64,000 nt of DNA from Phycisphaeraceae bacterium (GTDB lineage Bacteria; Planctomycetota; Phycisphaerae; Phycisphaerales; SM1A02). The stretch covers positions 1-64,000 of the forward strand of contig JAHBWZ010000010.1 of NCBI GenBank assembly GCA_019636755.1, in the 5' to 3' direction. Made by a program: the position numbers and the translations under genes. Position 1 is the first letter of the stretch; the number at the start of each line of letters is the position of its first letter. Positions 52,574-63,844 of this stretch are shown here, piece after piece. The notes under the pieces were generated by a model. It had not been told where the DNA came from and did not search any database. It saw only the letters and a program-made list of their open reading frames with translations.

Positions 52574-53854
52574 GTGGCCCAGATCACACGACTCATCGGT
52601 CTTTCTCTCGGTGCCGATCTCTGCTGGCCCATCTGCTACGAGGAGATCCTCGCGCGGCTGAACCTGCGCATCCCGACGGGATCCGACACCGTCCGACTGG
52701 AAACCGAGCGCGTCACCATCGAGCCGTTCGACCTTGAACAGCCGTGCCGCTACGCGGTGGTCCTCGACCGTGTCACGCACTGGTATCACACGAGCCGGGA
52801 GTGGATCAAGAAGGCGATCCTTCTCAACGATCTCTACGTCCTGAACAACCCATGGGCCATCCAGTCCATGGAGAAGCAGACGACCTACGCCGCGATGATG
52901 CGCCTGGGCATGCCGATCCCGAAGACGTGGATGGTGCCGCCGAAGGAGTACGAACCGTCGACCGATCTTCAGCCGACGCTGGACCGTTATGCGCGGATCT
53001 TCGACCTGCGCAAGGTGGGCGAGGCGATCGGCTATCCGCTCTTCATGAAGCCGTACGACGGCGGGGCCTGGGTCGGCGTGAGCCGGATCGAGAACGGCGA
53101 CCAGCTCGTCGCGGCCTACGAGGCCAGCGGCAAGCGCCTGATGCACCTGCAGAAAGCCGTCGACGGCTGGGATCTCTTCGTCCGCGCCCTGGGCGTCGGT
53201 CCCCAGGTCCGGCTCATGCGCTACAACCCCGACGCACCGCTGCACGCCCGGTACGAGGTCGCCTTCGACTTCCTCACCGCCGAGGAAGCACACCTGCTCG
53301 GGGAGACCGTCCTGACGATCAACGCGTTCTTCGGCTGGGACTTCAATTCCTGCGAGGCGCTGCGGTCCGAGGGCACGTTCCATCCGATCGACTTCGCCAA
53401 CGCCTGCCCGGACTCCCAGGTCACCAGCCTGCACTTCCACTTCCCGTGGCTCGTGAAGGCGGTCCTGCGCTGGTCGATCTTCTGCGCGGTCACGCGGCGC
53501 CCGATGCGCATGACTCTCAACTGGAAGCCGTTCCTCGACATCGCCGGCGAGGACATCCCGTACCGCGAGCGGCTGCGGAAGTACGCCGCGGTGGCGCGGG
53601 CCCACTTCGAGACGGACCGCTTCGAGGAGTTCTGCACGAAGCACCTCGGTCACCTGGATGAAGTCGCGCTGGAGTTCTTCGGCACCGACCAGGCGCGTGA
53701 CGCGGTCCGGCTCAAGGTGCAGGCGCTCTTCCCGGCGCACGAGGTCGACTCGTTCACCGACCACTTCTGGGGCCTGATCCAGTTCTGGCGCTCGACCGAG
53801 GCGGATCGCCTCGGCCGCTCCGGCACCCCGAAGACGCTGCAGGAGACCACGTGA
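52574..53854 (+). CDS. ATP-grasp ligase B (RimK-like)
   Basis: A 426-residue protein from GTG 52574. The N-terminal 100 residues bear VVLDRVTHWYHTSREWIKKAILL. The ATP-grasp part includes NNPWAIQSMEKQTTYAAMMRLGMPIPKTW (pieces), IGYPLFMKPYDGGAWVGVSRI (nucleotide-binding Lys and glycine loop) and IDFANACPDSQVTS (metal-binding end with the Asp/Asn pair). About 100 residues of helical C-terminal sequence follow. It should form an amide bond on a carboxylate; I do not know the substrate. GTGA overlap with the next esterase gene links the two. Confidence 0.8.
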   Translation: MAQITRLIGLSLGADLCWPICYEEILARLNLRIPTGSDTVRLETERVTIEPFDLEQPCRYAVVLDRVTHWYHTSREWIKKAILLNDLYVLNNPWAIQSMEKQTTYAAMMRLGMPIPKTWMVPPKEYEPSTDLQPTLDRYARIFDLRKVGEAIGYPLFMKPYDGGAWVGVSRIENGDQLVAAYEASGKRLMHLQKAVDGWDLFVRALGVGPQVRLMRYNPDAPLHARYEVAFDFLTAEEAHLLGETVLTINAFFGWDFNSCEALRSEGTFHPIDFANACPDSQVTSLHFHFPWLVKAVLRWSIFCAVTRRPMRMTLNWKPFLDIAGEDIPYRERLRKYAAVARAHFETDRFEEFCTKHLGHLDEVALEFFGTDQARDAVRLKVQALFPAHEVDSFTDHFWGLIQFWRSTEADRLGRSGTPKTLQETT

Positions 53855-54597
53855 AACTATCCGTCGACTGGCATTCGCCTCGACTGAGGCAGACGGTGCA
53901 GGTGCGCCGCTGGGGCCACTTCGGCCGCCCGGTCCTCGTGTTTCCGACCGCCGGCGGCGACGCCGAGGAGATCGAGCGGTTCCTGATGCTGCGCGTCCTG
54001 GACCCGCTCATCCAGGAAGGCCGCATCAAGGTGTATTCCTGCGACTCCGTGGCCGGCGCGGCGTGGGTGAAGGGTGACACGAATCCGCGGCACGCGGCGT
54101 GGGTGCAGAACCAGTTCGACGGTTTCATCTACCACGAACTGGTCCCCGCGATCCGGGCGGACTGCGGCCATGCCGACGTGGACATCATCGCCGCCGGCGC
54201 GTCGATCGGTGCCTACAACGCGGTCGCCTCGGTCTGCCGGCACCCGGACGTCTTCAGTCATGGACTCGGGCTCAGCGGCACGTACGACCTGACGCGCTGG
54301 ATCAAGGGTGAGTGGAGCGCGGACTTCTACTTCTGCTCACCGCTGCACTACCTTCCCGGGCTCAACGACTCGGCGCAGCTCCGCCGGCTTCGCGAACGCT
54401 TCATCATCCTCGCCACCGGCGAAGGACGCTGGGAGTCGCCGAAGGAATCGTGGGACATGGCCCGCGTGCTCGGAGATAAGGGCGTTCCGAACCGCGTCGA
54501 CCTGTGGGGGAAGGACCGCGACCACGACTGGACGACCTGGCGGGAGATGCTGCCGAAGTACCTCGGGGACCTGACCGCGGGCGACCCGCGGCCGTGA
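53851..54597 (+). CDS. Alpha/beta-hydrolase esterase, short form
   Basis: A 248-residue protein beginning at a GTG that overlaps the ATP-grasp B stop. GASIGAYNAVA holds the nucleophile Ser118, FPTAGGDAEE is the oxyanion region, and DRDHDWTTW near the end provides His. It belongs to the esterase/PHB-depolymerase-like group that commonly accompanies ATP-grasp genes, as far as I recall. Cytoplasmic. A likely role is release or editing of the ATP-grasp product. Confidence 0.8.
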   Translation: MKLSVDWHSPRLRQTVQVRRWGHFGRPVLVFPTAGGDAEEIERFLMLRVLDPLIQEGRIKVYSCDSVAGAAWVKGDTNPRHAAWVQNQFDGFIYHELVPAIRADCGHADVDIIAAGASIGAYNAVASVCRHPDVFSHGLGLSGTYDLTRWIKGEWSADFYFCSPLHYLPGLNDSAQLRRLRERFIILATGEGRWESPKESWDMARVLGDKGVPNRVDLWGKDRDHDWTTWREMLPKYLGDLTAGDPRP

Positions 54598-54618
54598 CGC
54601 CCTTCCCTGGCCCCCGGG

Positions 54619-54682
54619 CCTTGACGCCCTGCCTTGACCCCCGGGCCTTGACCCCCGGGGCCTTGACCCCCGGGGCGTGACG
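54619..54682. repeat. Tandem GCCTTGACCCCCGGGG repeat between convergent genes
   Basis: Four consecutive units of 13-16 bp based on CCTTGACNCCC(GGGG), with a final CGTGACG, lie just after the short esterase gene. Each unit includes a CCCCCGGGG self-complementary core, so transcripts could fold. No gene overlaps. Confidence 0.85.
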
Positions 54683-54745
54683 TGCCCGGCGCCCGGACAT
54701 GCCCGCAGGCACGCCGGCAGGCGCGGCCGATCCGCGCGACCACGA

Positions 54746-56971
54746 CTACTCGGGTCGCGCGATGCCGCCGGCCTCCGCCGACACCCCGGGCGCGCCGAGG
54801 TAGCGCGCCAGGTACTCGACGCGGAGCTGCTCCGCGTGGGCGGGCAGGCCGTGACCCGACTCGGGGTAGAGCATCAGGTCGAACCGCAGATTCTTCTGGT
54901 GCAGCACGTGCACCAGTTCGAGCGTCTGGTTGAGATGCACGTTGTCATCGGCCGTGCCGTGCAGCAGCAGGAGCGGATCGGCCAGTCGATGCGCCTGGAC
55001 GACGGCGGACCCCTCGCTGTATCCCTCGGGGTTGTCGTCCGGAAGTCCCATGTACCGCTCCGTGTAGATGGTGTCGTACTGGCGCCAGTCGGTGACGGGC
55101 GATGCCGCCACGCCCGCCGCGAAGAGTCCCGGATGCCGGAGCAGCAGCATGATCGCCATGTACCCGCCGTACGAATGGCCGGCCACGCCGACCCGGGCCG
55201 GGTCGAGCCGCGGCTCCATCGCGAGCAGCGCGCGCATCGCCGCGGCCTGGTCGTCCACGTCCACCGCGCCCAGCCGACCGTACCCCGCCGTCAGAAAGTC
55301 CCGGCCACGTCCGGTGGTGCCGCGGTTGTCGATCTGCACGACCGCCCATCCCAGTGCCCCGTAGGCGTGGCCGGCGCGGTACCGGCCGGTGAGCGCCCGG
55401 GAATCCGGTCCGCCGTACACCTGCAGCATCACGGGGATCGGCGCCGCGCCGTCATCCCCGCGCGACGGCGGGTAGAGCACCGCGTCCAGCATCGTCGTGC
55501 CGTCCGCCGCGGGCACGCGGAAGCGCCGGGGCGACGGTCGCACGGGGCGCTCGGCGCCGGCATCGTGATCCTCAGGCGGCGACAGCTGCGCGATCCGCGT
55601 GCCGTCCGCCGCGCACAGCGTGACGACCGGCGGGTGCTCGGGCGACTGCGCGGTCACGACGAGGAACCGGCCGTCGGGCGAGAACGTGATGTCGTGTCGC
55701 CGCGGCGCCTCGGTCCACCGGTCGGGCCGGCGGTGCGGCGCGCCGGCGTCCCCTGTGTCACGACCGGGCAGCGGTGCCCGCCAGATGTGGCGCACCAGCG
55801 GATCCTCGGGATCCCACGCGGAGAACCAGAGCAGACCGGCGTCGGTGTCGATCCGCTCGACCGCGTCGATGTCCGCACCGGGCACCTCGTAGATCGCATG
55901 ACAGCCGCCGTCCAGGTCGCGCAGTTCGATCCGCCGGAAGCCCGTTTCGTCACTGCCGAACAGGAATCGCCGGCCGTCGTCCAGGAATCGCAGCAGCGGC
56001 CGGTTCTCCTGCCAGCCGGCCGGCTGTGACGCGGTGACGACGATCGACGCCGTCTGCGCCAGCGGATCCCACGAAACGACCTCCAGGTTCCGCTGCAGTC
56101 GCGTCGTCCTGGAGAAGAGCAGTCGCGGCGGCGCGTCGCCCTCGCCCGGCGACGGCGCCCACTGCACCCGGTAGATGTACCACTCCGGCTCCGCGGGATC
56201 GGCCAGGGCATGGACGTCGACCACGTGGGTCTCGCCGGTCTCCATCGAGAGCACGTGCAGTCCGACCGTCGGGTTCCGATCACCGGACTTGGGATACCGC
56301 TCCTCCTCGAACATGATGAAGCGCCCGGTCCAGCCGCGCGGGAGGCGATAGGGCGTCACGTGGCGCTCGTCGAACCGGTAGAACGCAAGAAACCGCGCGT
56401 CGGGCGACCACCACATGGCGTCGACCTGGTTGAGTTCCTCGCCGTACACCCAGCTCGCGCGGCCGTAGGCGATGCCGCCGCCGCCGTCGGTCGTCCGGAA
56501 GAATTCCTCGTTGCCGTCCACGCGCTGCACGATGACGTTGTCATCGCGGCAGGTCGCCAGGAACGTGCCGCACGGGGACGGCTCGCTCGCGCGCTGCCGC
56601 CCGCGCGCGGGACGACGGCCCGACGGCGCCGCGCGCGGCGGCCCGGGCGGAACCAGCGCGTCATCGGCCGCGACCGGGCGGGCGCCAGCGACCAGGTCGA
56701 CCATCTGCCAGGCGCCGCCGCGCTGGAAGAAAAGCCGGCCGCCGACGTCGTCCCAGCGCATCTGTCCGAGCGCGAACCTGCGTTCGAGGCTCATGATCCG
56801 CGACCGCTCGCCGGCGACGAGGTCATGCAGCGCCTGCCGGGGCTGCGCGGCGCTGGCCCGCGGCCGCGGCGCGGCGGTGGCGCCGGCAGGCCCGGTGCCG
56901 CCGTCCGACGCAACGGCGCCACCCAGGAGGGCGAGCGCGATCCCGGCGGCCAGCACGGTGTTCGCGCGCAT
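54746..56971 (-). CDS. Prolyl oligopeptidase family (S9) dipeptidyl peptidase IV-like
   Basis: A 741-residue exported protein (signal peptide 1-21). An N-terminal beta-propeller (about 60-480) includes SWVYGEELNQVDAMWWSPDARFLAFYRFDE (pieces), corresponding to the Glu motif that binds the peptide N-terminus in DPP IV. The alpha/beta-hydrolase domain has Ser in GHSYGGYMAIML, Asp in LHGTADDNVH and His in YPESGHGLP. It releases N-terminal dipeptides in the periplasm. ATG overlaps the pfkB stop; it ends the acnA operon. Confidence 0.93.
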   Translation of the reverse strand: MRANTVLAAGIALALLGGAVASDGGTGPAGATAAPRPRASAAQPRQALHDLVAGERSRIMSLERRFALGQMRWDDVGGRLFFQRGGAWQMVDLVAGARPVAADDALVPPGPPRAAPSGRRPARGRQRASEPSPCGTFLATCRDDNVIVQRVDGNEEFFRTTDGGGGIAYGRASWVYGEELNQVDAMWWSPDARFLAFYRFDERHVTPYRLPRGWTGRFIMFEEERYPKSGDRNPTVGLHVLSMETGETHVVDVHALADPAEPEWYIYRVQWAPSPGEGDAPPRLLFSRTTRLQRNLEVVSWDPLAQTASIVVTASQPAGWQENRPLLRFLDDGRRFLFGSDETGFRRIELRDLDGGCHAIYEVPGADIDAVERIDTDAGLLWFSAWDPEDPLVRHIWRAPLPGRDTGDAGAPHRRPDRWTEAPRRHDITFSPDGRFLVVTAQSPEHPPVVTLCAADGTRIAQLSPPEDHDAGAERPVRPSPRRFRVPAADGTTMLDAVLYPPSRGDDGAAPIPVMLQVYGGPDSRALTGRYRAGHAYGALGWAVVQIDNRGTTGRGRDFLTAGYGRLGAVDVDDQAAAMRALLAMEPRLDPARVGVAGHSYGGYMAIMLLLRHPGLFAAGVAASPVTDWRQYDTIYTERYMGLPDDNPEGYSEGSAVVQAHRLADPLLLLHGTADDNVHLNQTLELVHVLHQKNLRFDLMLYPESGHGLPAHAEQLRVEYLARYLGAPGVSAEAGGIARPE

Positions 56972-57881
56972 CACGCCACCTCCGCCATGCGCCGGAACTC
57001 GGTGAGGCGAGTCTCGAACTCCGCCGGCCGCACCTGGCGCAGGCGCTCCAGCGAGAACGACTCGATCGTGAAACTGGCGGTGACCGTACCGCGCACCAGG
57101 CCCTCGCGGATCGCGGCCAGGTCGGTCCGGCCGACGCGCGCCAGGTGGCCCATGAGGCCGCCGGCGAAGGAGTCTCCGGCGCCGGTCGGATCGATCACCC
57201 GCTCGGCCTCCATCGGGAACGCCGGCAGCGCCGCCACGCCGTCGGCGTGAATCAGCAGGCAGCCGTGCTCCCCCTTCTTGATGATCGCGAATCGAGGTCC
57301 CATGCCCAGGATCGCCCGCCCCGCGCTGACGGCGTTGCGACACTCGGTGAGCTGCGTCGCCTCGCTGTCGTTGAGCACGACGCCGTCCACCCGCCGCAGC
57401 AGCCCCAGGAGTTCTCCGTGCGCGATGTTGATCCAGAGATCCATCGTGTCCACGATCGCGATCGCGCGGTCAGGAAAGTGATCGAGCAGCCGCGCCTGTT
57501 CCGTCGGATGGCTGTTGGCGAGGAAGACGAACCGGCTGTCCCGGTACGCATCCGGGACCCGCGGGCCGGGCTCGCCGAGGACGCCGAGTTCGGTGAAGAG
57601 CGTCTCGCGCGCGTTCATGTCCGGCAGGTAGCGCCCGCCCCACGCGAACGTCCGGCTCGCCGGCCGATGCTCCAGGCCGAGGGTGCAGAGCCCCGGGACC
57701 GAGGTCAGCAGTGCGCGATGCGCCTCCGGCCAGTCGCCGCCCACCGCGGCGACGATGCGGACCGGTGCCTGGATGGCCGCCGCGGTCGCGAAGTAGGCGC
57801 ACGACCCGCCGGGAACCTCGACCGCGCTGCCGGTCGGTGCGTGGATCGTGTCGATGCCGATGCTTCCGGTGACGATCAGGC

Positions 57882-57885
<4 letters not shown>
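56971..57885 (-). CDS. PfkB-family carbohydrate/nucleoside kinase
   Basis: A 304-residue protein with the ribokinase fold. [14 protein letters not shown] is the substrate-side GG motif, LNDSEATQL the phosphate-binding helix and [15 protein letters not shown] the PfkB signature 2 with the catalytic Asp. It phosphorylates a sugar or nucleoside; the N-terminal [12 protein letters not shown] is close to ribokinase and adenosine kinase but does not settle the substrate. It overlaps acnA upstream and the peptidase downstream. Confidence 0.9.
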
Positions 57886-60638
<2,753 letters not shown>

Positions 60639-60646
60639 GGCGGCGG

Positions 60647-60652
60647 ATTGTA
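60647..60652 (-). promoter_or_regulatory. -10 box (TACAAT) of acnA operon
   Basis: TACAAT on the minus strand with an 8-nt spacer to ATG 60638. Confidence 0.65.
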
Positions 60653-60851
60653 CGGCAAGCCCGTCGGCCCATGATCCGCCATCGCCGGCGGCGGTACGCG
60701 GCTACGCTTGCGACCCGTCGGCGCCGCCGGCTCGACCCGCCGGGTCCCCCGCGCGCCGATGGGCGCCGGAACACGACGACGCCTGCGGCCCACGGCGGGC
60801 CGTGCACCGCACCGACCGGACCGACCGGCCGGGCGCCGGACGATCGACGCG

Positions 60852-61913
60852 ATGGATACGCCGACACACATGCTGCTGGGAGCTGCGTCCGCGCTGGTGA
60901 TCGCACCGCGCGAAGGCGTGCGCGCCGCGGGGATCGGGGCGCTCGCCGCCCTGATTCCTGACCTGGATGTCCTGCTCGCACCGATCGGCGATCCGGCGCT
61001 TCCGTTCGCGCTTCACCGGCACTTCTCCCATGCGCTCGCCATGGTGCCGGTCATCGCCGCCCTCGCGTGCCTCCCCTTCCTGACCGCGGTGTCGGTGCGC
61101 CGGGCGCCCGCGCCCCTGCTGGTCGCCGCCGCCGTCGCCGCGCTGAGCCACGGCCTGCTCGACGCGGCCACGAGCTACGGAACCCATCTCCTGTGGCCGT
61201 TCACTGAGGCGCGGACGGCGTGGGACGTGCTGCCGATCATCCATCCCGCGGTCACGGGCGGCCTCCTCCTCGCCGTGACGGCGGCCCTGCTGAAGTCGCC
61301 GCTCCGGCGCAGGATCGCGCTGGCGGGCGTGGGTGTCGTCCTGCTCGCCGCGGGGATCGGCGCCGTGCAGCGGACGCGCGCCATCGAAGCGCAGGATCGC
61401 CTGGCCGACGCGCGCGATCACACGATCGTGCATCGGCGCGTCGTTCCCATGCCCGGCACGCTGCGCCTGTTCCGCGGCGTCTACCTGGACGACGCCGGCA
61501 CGCTTCACGGCGACGGGATCTTCACCCCGTTCACCTCCGCGGTTCTCTACCGCGCCGGCGGCTCGGCGCCATCCGGCGATCCGCGCAACAGCATCGCCGG
61601 AGGCGCCGCGCCGACGGATGCGGCGTCCGGCCGCCGGGCACGGGTGTACGCGACGTTCGCCGACGGACTGATGCACGTGACGCCCGGCGACCATCCGGCC
61701 GAGTGGATCTACTGGGATGCACGACTGTCGCTCGACGCCGCCGGGTTCGAGCCGCTCTGGGGCCTCGCGGTGCGACCGGCCGGCGACGCAGAGGGTCGGG
61801 ACCCGCTCCGCTGGGCGCGCGGACCGGGGCGTGACCGGGAGCACATCGCGGCGCTGTGGCAGGAGATCCACGGGCGCGATCCCCGGTACGGTCCGCTGCC
61901 GGATCGGCGCTGA
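60852..61913 (+). CDS. Membrane-bound metal-dependent hydrolase, DUF457/YdjM type
   Basis: A 353-residue protein. MDTPTHMLLGAASAL is the standard start of the family, with His6 as the first metal-site residue. IPDLDVLL, HRHFSHALAM and LSHGLLDAATSYGT give further His and Asp residues, and several TM helices surround them (about 25-45, 65-85, 95-115, 135-150, 160-180). The last 150 residues are extracytoplasmic and lack clear motifs. ATG 60852 is chosen by family length. Family members are annotated as putative phospholipase-like hydrolases; the reaction is not established. Confidence 0.85.
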   Translation: MDTPTHMLLGAASALVIAPREGVRAAGIGALAALIPDLDVLLAPIGDPALPFALHRHFSHALAMVPVIAALACLPFLTAVSVRRAPAPLLVAAAVAALSHGLLDAATSYGTHLLWPFTEARTAWDVLPIIHPAVTGGLLLAVTAALLKSPLRRRIALAGVGVVLLAAGIGAVQRTRAIEAQDRLADARDHTIVHRRVVPMPGTLRLFRGVYLDDAGTLHGDGIFTPFTSAVLYRAGGSAPSGDPRNSIAGGAAPTDAASGRRARVYATFADGLMHVTPGDHPAEWIYWDARLSLDAAGFEPLWGLAVRPAGDAEGRDPLRWARGPGRDREHIAALWQEIHGRDPRYGPLPDRR

Positions 61914-61938
61914 ACGCGCGGCCGGTGCGTCCGCGGAA

Positions 61939-62012
61939 TGGCGATAGGTGGATTCGAACCACCGACCTAGGGTTTATGAATCCCTCGCTCTAACCAACTG
62001 AGCTATATCGCC
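61939..62012 (-). tRNA. tRNA-Met (CAT), elongator type
   Basis: Seventy-four nt: fully paired acceptor GGCGATA/TATCGCC, TAGCTCAGTTGGTTAGAGC D arm, loop TTCATAA with anticodon CAT, T arm GGTGG TTCGAAT CCACC, discriminator A, no encoded CCA. The acceptor is fully paired, unlike the initiator at 1129-1202. A CAT anticodon could also belong to tRNA-Ile2 (lysidine-modified); the sequence looks like elongator Met, but this is not decisive. Confidence 0.93.
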
Positions 62013-62023
62013 GAGGGGTGCAG

Positions 62024-62051
62024 AGTGTAAGCAGTGTCCGCGCCCGGTCAA
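62024..62051 (-). promoter_or_regulatory. Promoter of tRNA-Met
   Basis: TTGACC (62046-62051), 16 bp, TACACT (62024-62029) on the minus strand, the -10 ending 11 nt before the tRNA 5' end. Confidence 0.75.
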
Positions 62052-62137
62052 GGCGGGGCGGCGTCCGGCCCGGCGGTCCGATTCCCGCGCGCCCGCGCCG
62101 CGCCCCGTCCGTCACGACCCGAACGTCAGGACCCGTG

Positions 62138-63748
62138 TCAGGAGAGGATCGGAAGCGGGCTCCGGCGCTCCGCCTCCTCGACCGGCTGCGCGATCAGGTC
62201 ATACCCGTCGCTCGAGACGATCCGGCAGCGGACGAGTTCTCCCGGCGCCCGATGCCCGCGGCTGACCACCCAGGTCGCCGAGTCGATCTGCGGCGCCTGG
62301 AAGCAGGCCCGGCCCGGGAAGAGCCGTCCCTCCGCCTCCACGCCGGCGGTGCGCCGCAGTTCGATCCCGCCCGGGGCCGCGGCCGCCCCGGATGGGCCGT
62401 GGCGCGGCGCCCCGTCACCGGGCGCCGGCGCGCCCTCGATCAGCACGTCGAAGATCGCGCCGCACTCCGCCTGGTACGCCATGTTCTCGAACGCGATCTC
62501 CTGCTGCGCAAGCATGATCTCCTGCTCGCGCGCCCGCTTCACGTCCTCCGGCACATGCAGCCCCGGATCCAGGTCCATCGTGCCGGCGGGCGTCCCCTCC
62601 TCGCGGCTGTAGCGGAAGACGCCGAGCATGTCGAACTGGAACGCGCGGATGAACTCCAGCAGCGTCCCGTGGTCCTCGTCAGTCTCGCCGGGGAACCCCG
62701 TGATGAACGTGGTGCGGATGGCGAGCCCCGGGATCCGCTCCCGAAGCCGCTCCAGCAGCGCGACCTGCTCATCGGCGGACACGTTGCGGCGCATGAGCGA
62801 CAGCATCCGATCCGACATGTGCTGGAGCGGCATGTCGATGTACTTGACGACGTTCGGCAGGTCCGCGATCGCGTCGATCATCGCATCGGTGAAGTACGAC
62901 GGGTAGGCATACATCAGCCGGACCCAGCCGCCGCCGTACTCCCGCGCCACACCGTCCACCGCGCGCAGCATGCCGACCAGCCCCTGGGTGGATGGCTCGT
63001 CATACCCGATGTCGAAGCCGTACGACGTGGTGTCCTGGCCGATCAGGTTGAGTTCGAACGCGCCGTCCGCCATGAGCGCCCTCGCCTCCGCGCGGATCGC
63101 CTCCAGCGGCTTCGACCGCATCTTCCCGCGGATCGACGGAATCGTGCAGAACGCGCAGCGCTGGTTGCAGCCCTCGCTCACGCGCAGGTACGCCCAGTGC
63201 CGAGGCGTCAGTCGGAAGCGGTTGCCGTCGTCCTCGAAGTAGCCCAGCCCCTGGCCGTCGCGACCGTGCACCGTCAGGCCCGTCGTCACGAGTCCCCGAT
63301 CGCGCGCGGCGGTCAGCGCGTTGGCGCTGATCCAGTACCGCGGCCGATCCTCCGGGGCGCCGGGATCGGAACGCGCCGCGGCGCCCATGACCGCGTCCAG
63401 CACGTGGTCACGGTCGAAGACGCCGATCATCGCATCGATGCCGGGCGCCCACTCCAGCAGTTTCGCGCGGTGGCGCTGCACCAGGCAGCCGGCGACGACG
63501 ACGCGGGCGACTTCGCCCCGCGCCTTGCGGGCCACGGCCTCGTGGATCGTCTCCAGCGACTCATCCCTGGACGCCTCGAGAAAGCCGCAGGTATTGATGA
63601 CGATCGCCTCCGCGGCGGCGTCGGAGGAGACGAGTTCGCACCCCGCCGCGCGAAGCGTGCCCAGCATCTTCTCGGAATCGACGAGGTTCTTCGGACAGCC
63701 GAGGCTGATGAAGGCAACGCGCGGTCGGACAGGCGTGGGGTCGGTCAT
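62138..63748 (-). CDS. rimO: Ribosomal protein S12 methylthiotransferase
   Basis: A 536-residue protein with the three-domain layout of RimO/MiaB. N-terminal cluster cysteines lie in SLGCPKNLVDSE, INTCGFLEAS and AGCLVQRH; the radical-SAM cluster in SEGCNQRCAFCTIPSIRGKMRS; a TRAM domain ends the protein. SLGCPKNLVDSE and SIRGKMRSKP point to RimO rather than MiaB. The protein is about 95 residues longer than usual, because of an insert before the radical-SAM domain (about 145-195) and a Gly/Ala/Pro-rich insert in the TRAM domain. It thiomethylates Asp of ribosomal protein S12. Confidence 0.92.
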   Translation of the reverse strand: MTDPTPVRPRVAFISLGCPKNLVDSEKMLGTLRAAGCELVSSDAAAEAIVINTCGFLEASRDESLETIHEAVARKARGEVARVVVAGCLVQRHRAKLLEWAPGIDAMIGVFDRDHVLDAVMGAAARSDPGAPEDRPRYWISANALTAARDRGLVTTGLTVHGRDGQGLGYFEDDGNRFRLTPRHWAYLRVSEGCNQRCAFCTIPSIRGKMRSKPLEAIRAEARALMADGAFELNLIGQDTTSYGFDIGYDEPSTQGLVGMLRAVDGVAREYGGGWVRLMYAYPSYFTDAMIDAIADLPNVVKYIDMPLQHMSDRMLSLMRRNVSADEQVALLERLRERIPGLAIRTTFITGFPGETDEDHGTLLEFIRAFQFDMLGVFRYSREEGTPAGTMDLDPGLHVPEDVKRAREQEIMLAQQEIAFENMAYQAECGAIFDVLIEGAPAPGDGAPRHGPSGAAAAPGGIELRRTAGVEAEGRLFPGRACFQAPQIDSATWVVSRGHRAPGELVRCRIVSSDGYDLIAQPVEEAERRSPLPILS

Positions 63749-63759
63749 CGGAAGCGGGC

Positions 63760-63765
63760 ATTGTA
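63760..63765 (-). promoter_or_regulatory. -10 box (TACAAT) of rimO
   Basis: TACAAT on the minus strand, 11 nt before ATG 63748. Confidence 0.55.
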
Positions 63766-63828
63766 CGGGGCCCGGCCACCCGGCCCGCGTCACAGGCAGG
63801 CGCACCGCCCGCGCGCGCGTGATCTGGC

Positions 63829-63834
63829 TATCCT
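63829..63834 (+). promoter_or_regulatory. -10 box (TATCCT) before partial gene 63845
   Basis: TATCCT ends 10 nt before ATG 63845; no Shine-Dalgarno. Confidence 0.45.
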
Positions 63835-63844
63835 CCCGGCCCGC

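Noticed and set aside
54619-54682. CRISPR array
   Set aside because: Repeats are contiguous without spacers and no cas gene is near; the same applies to 46442-46517.
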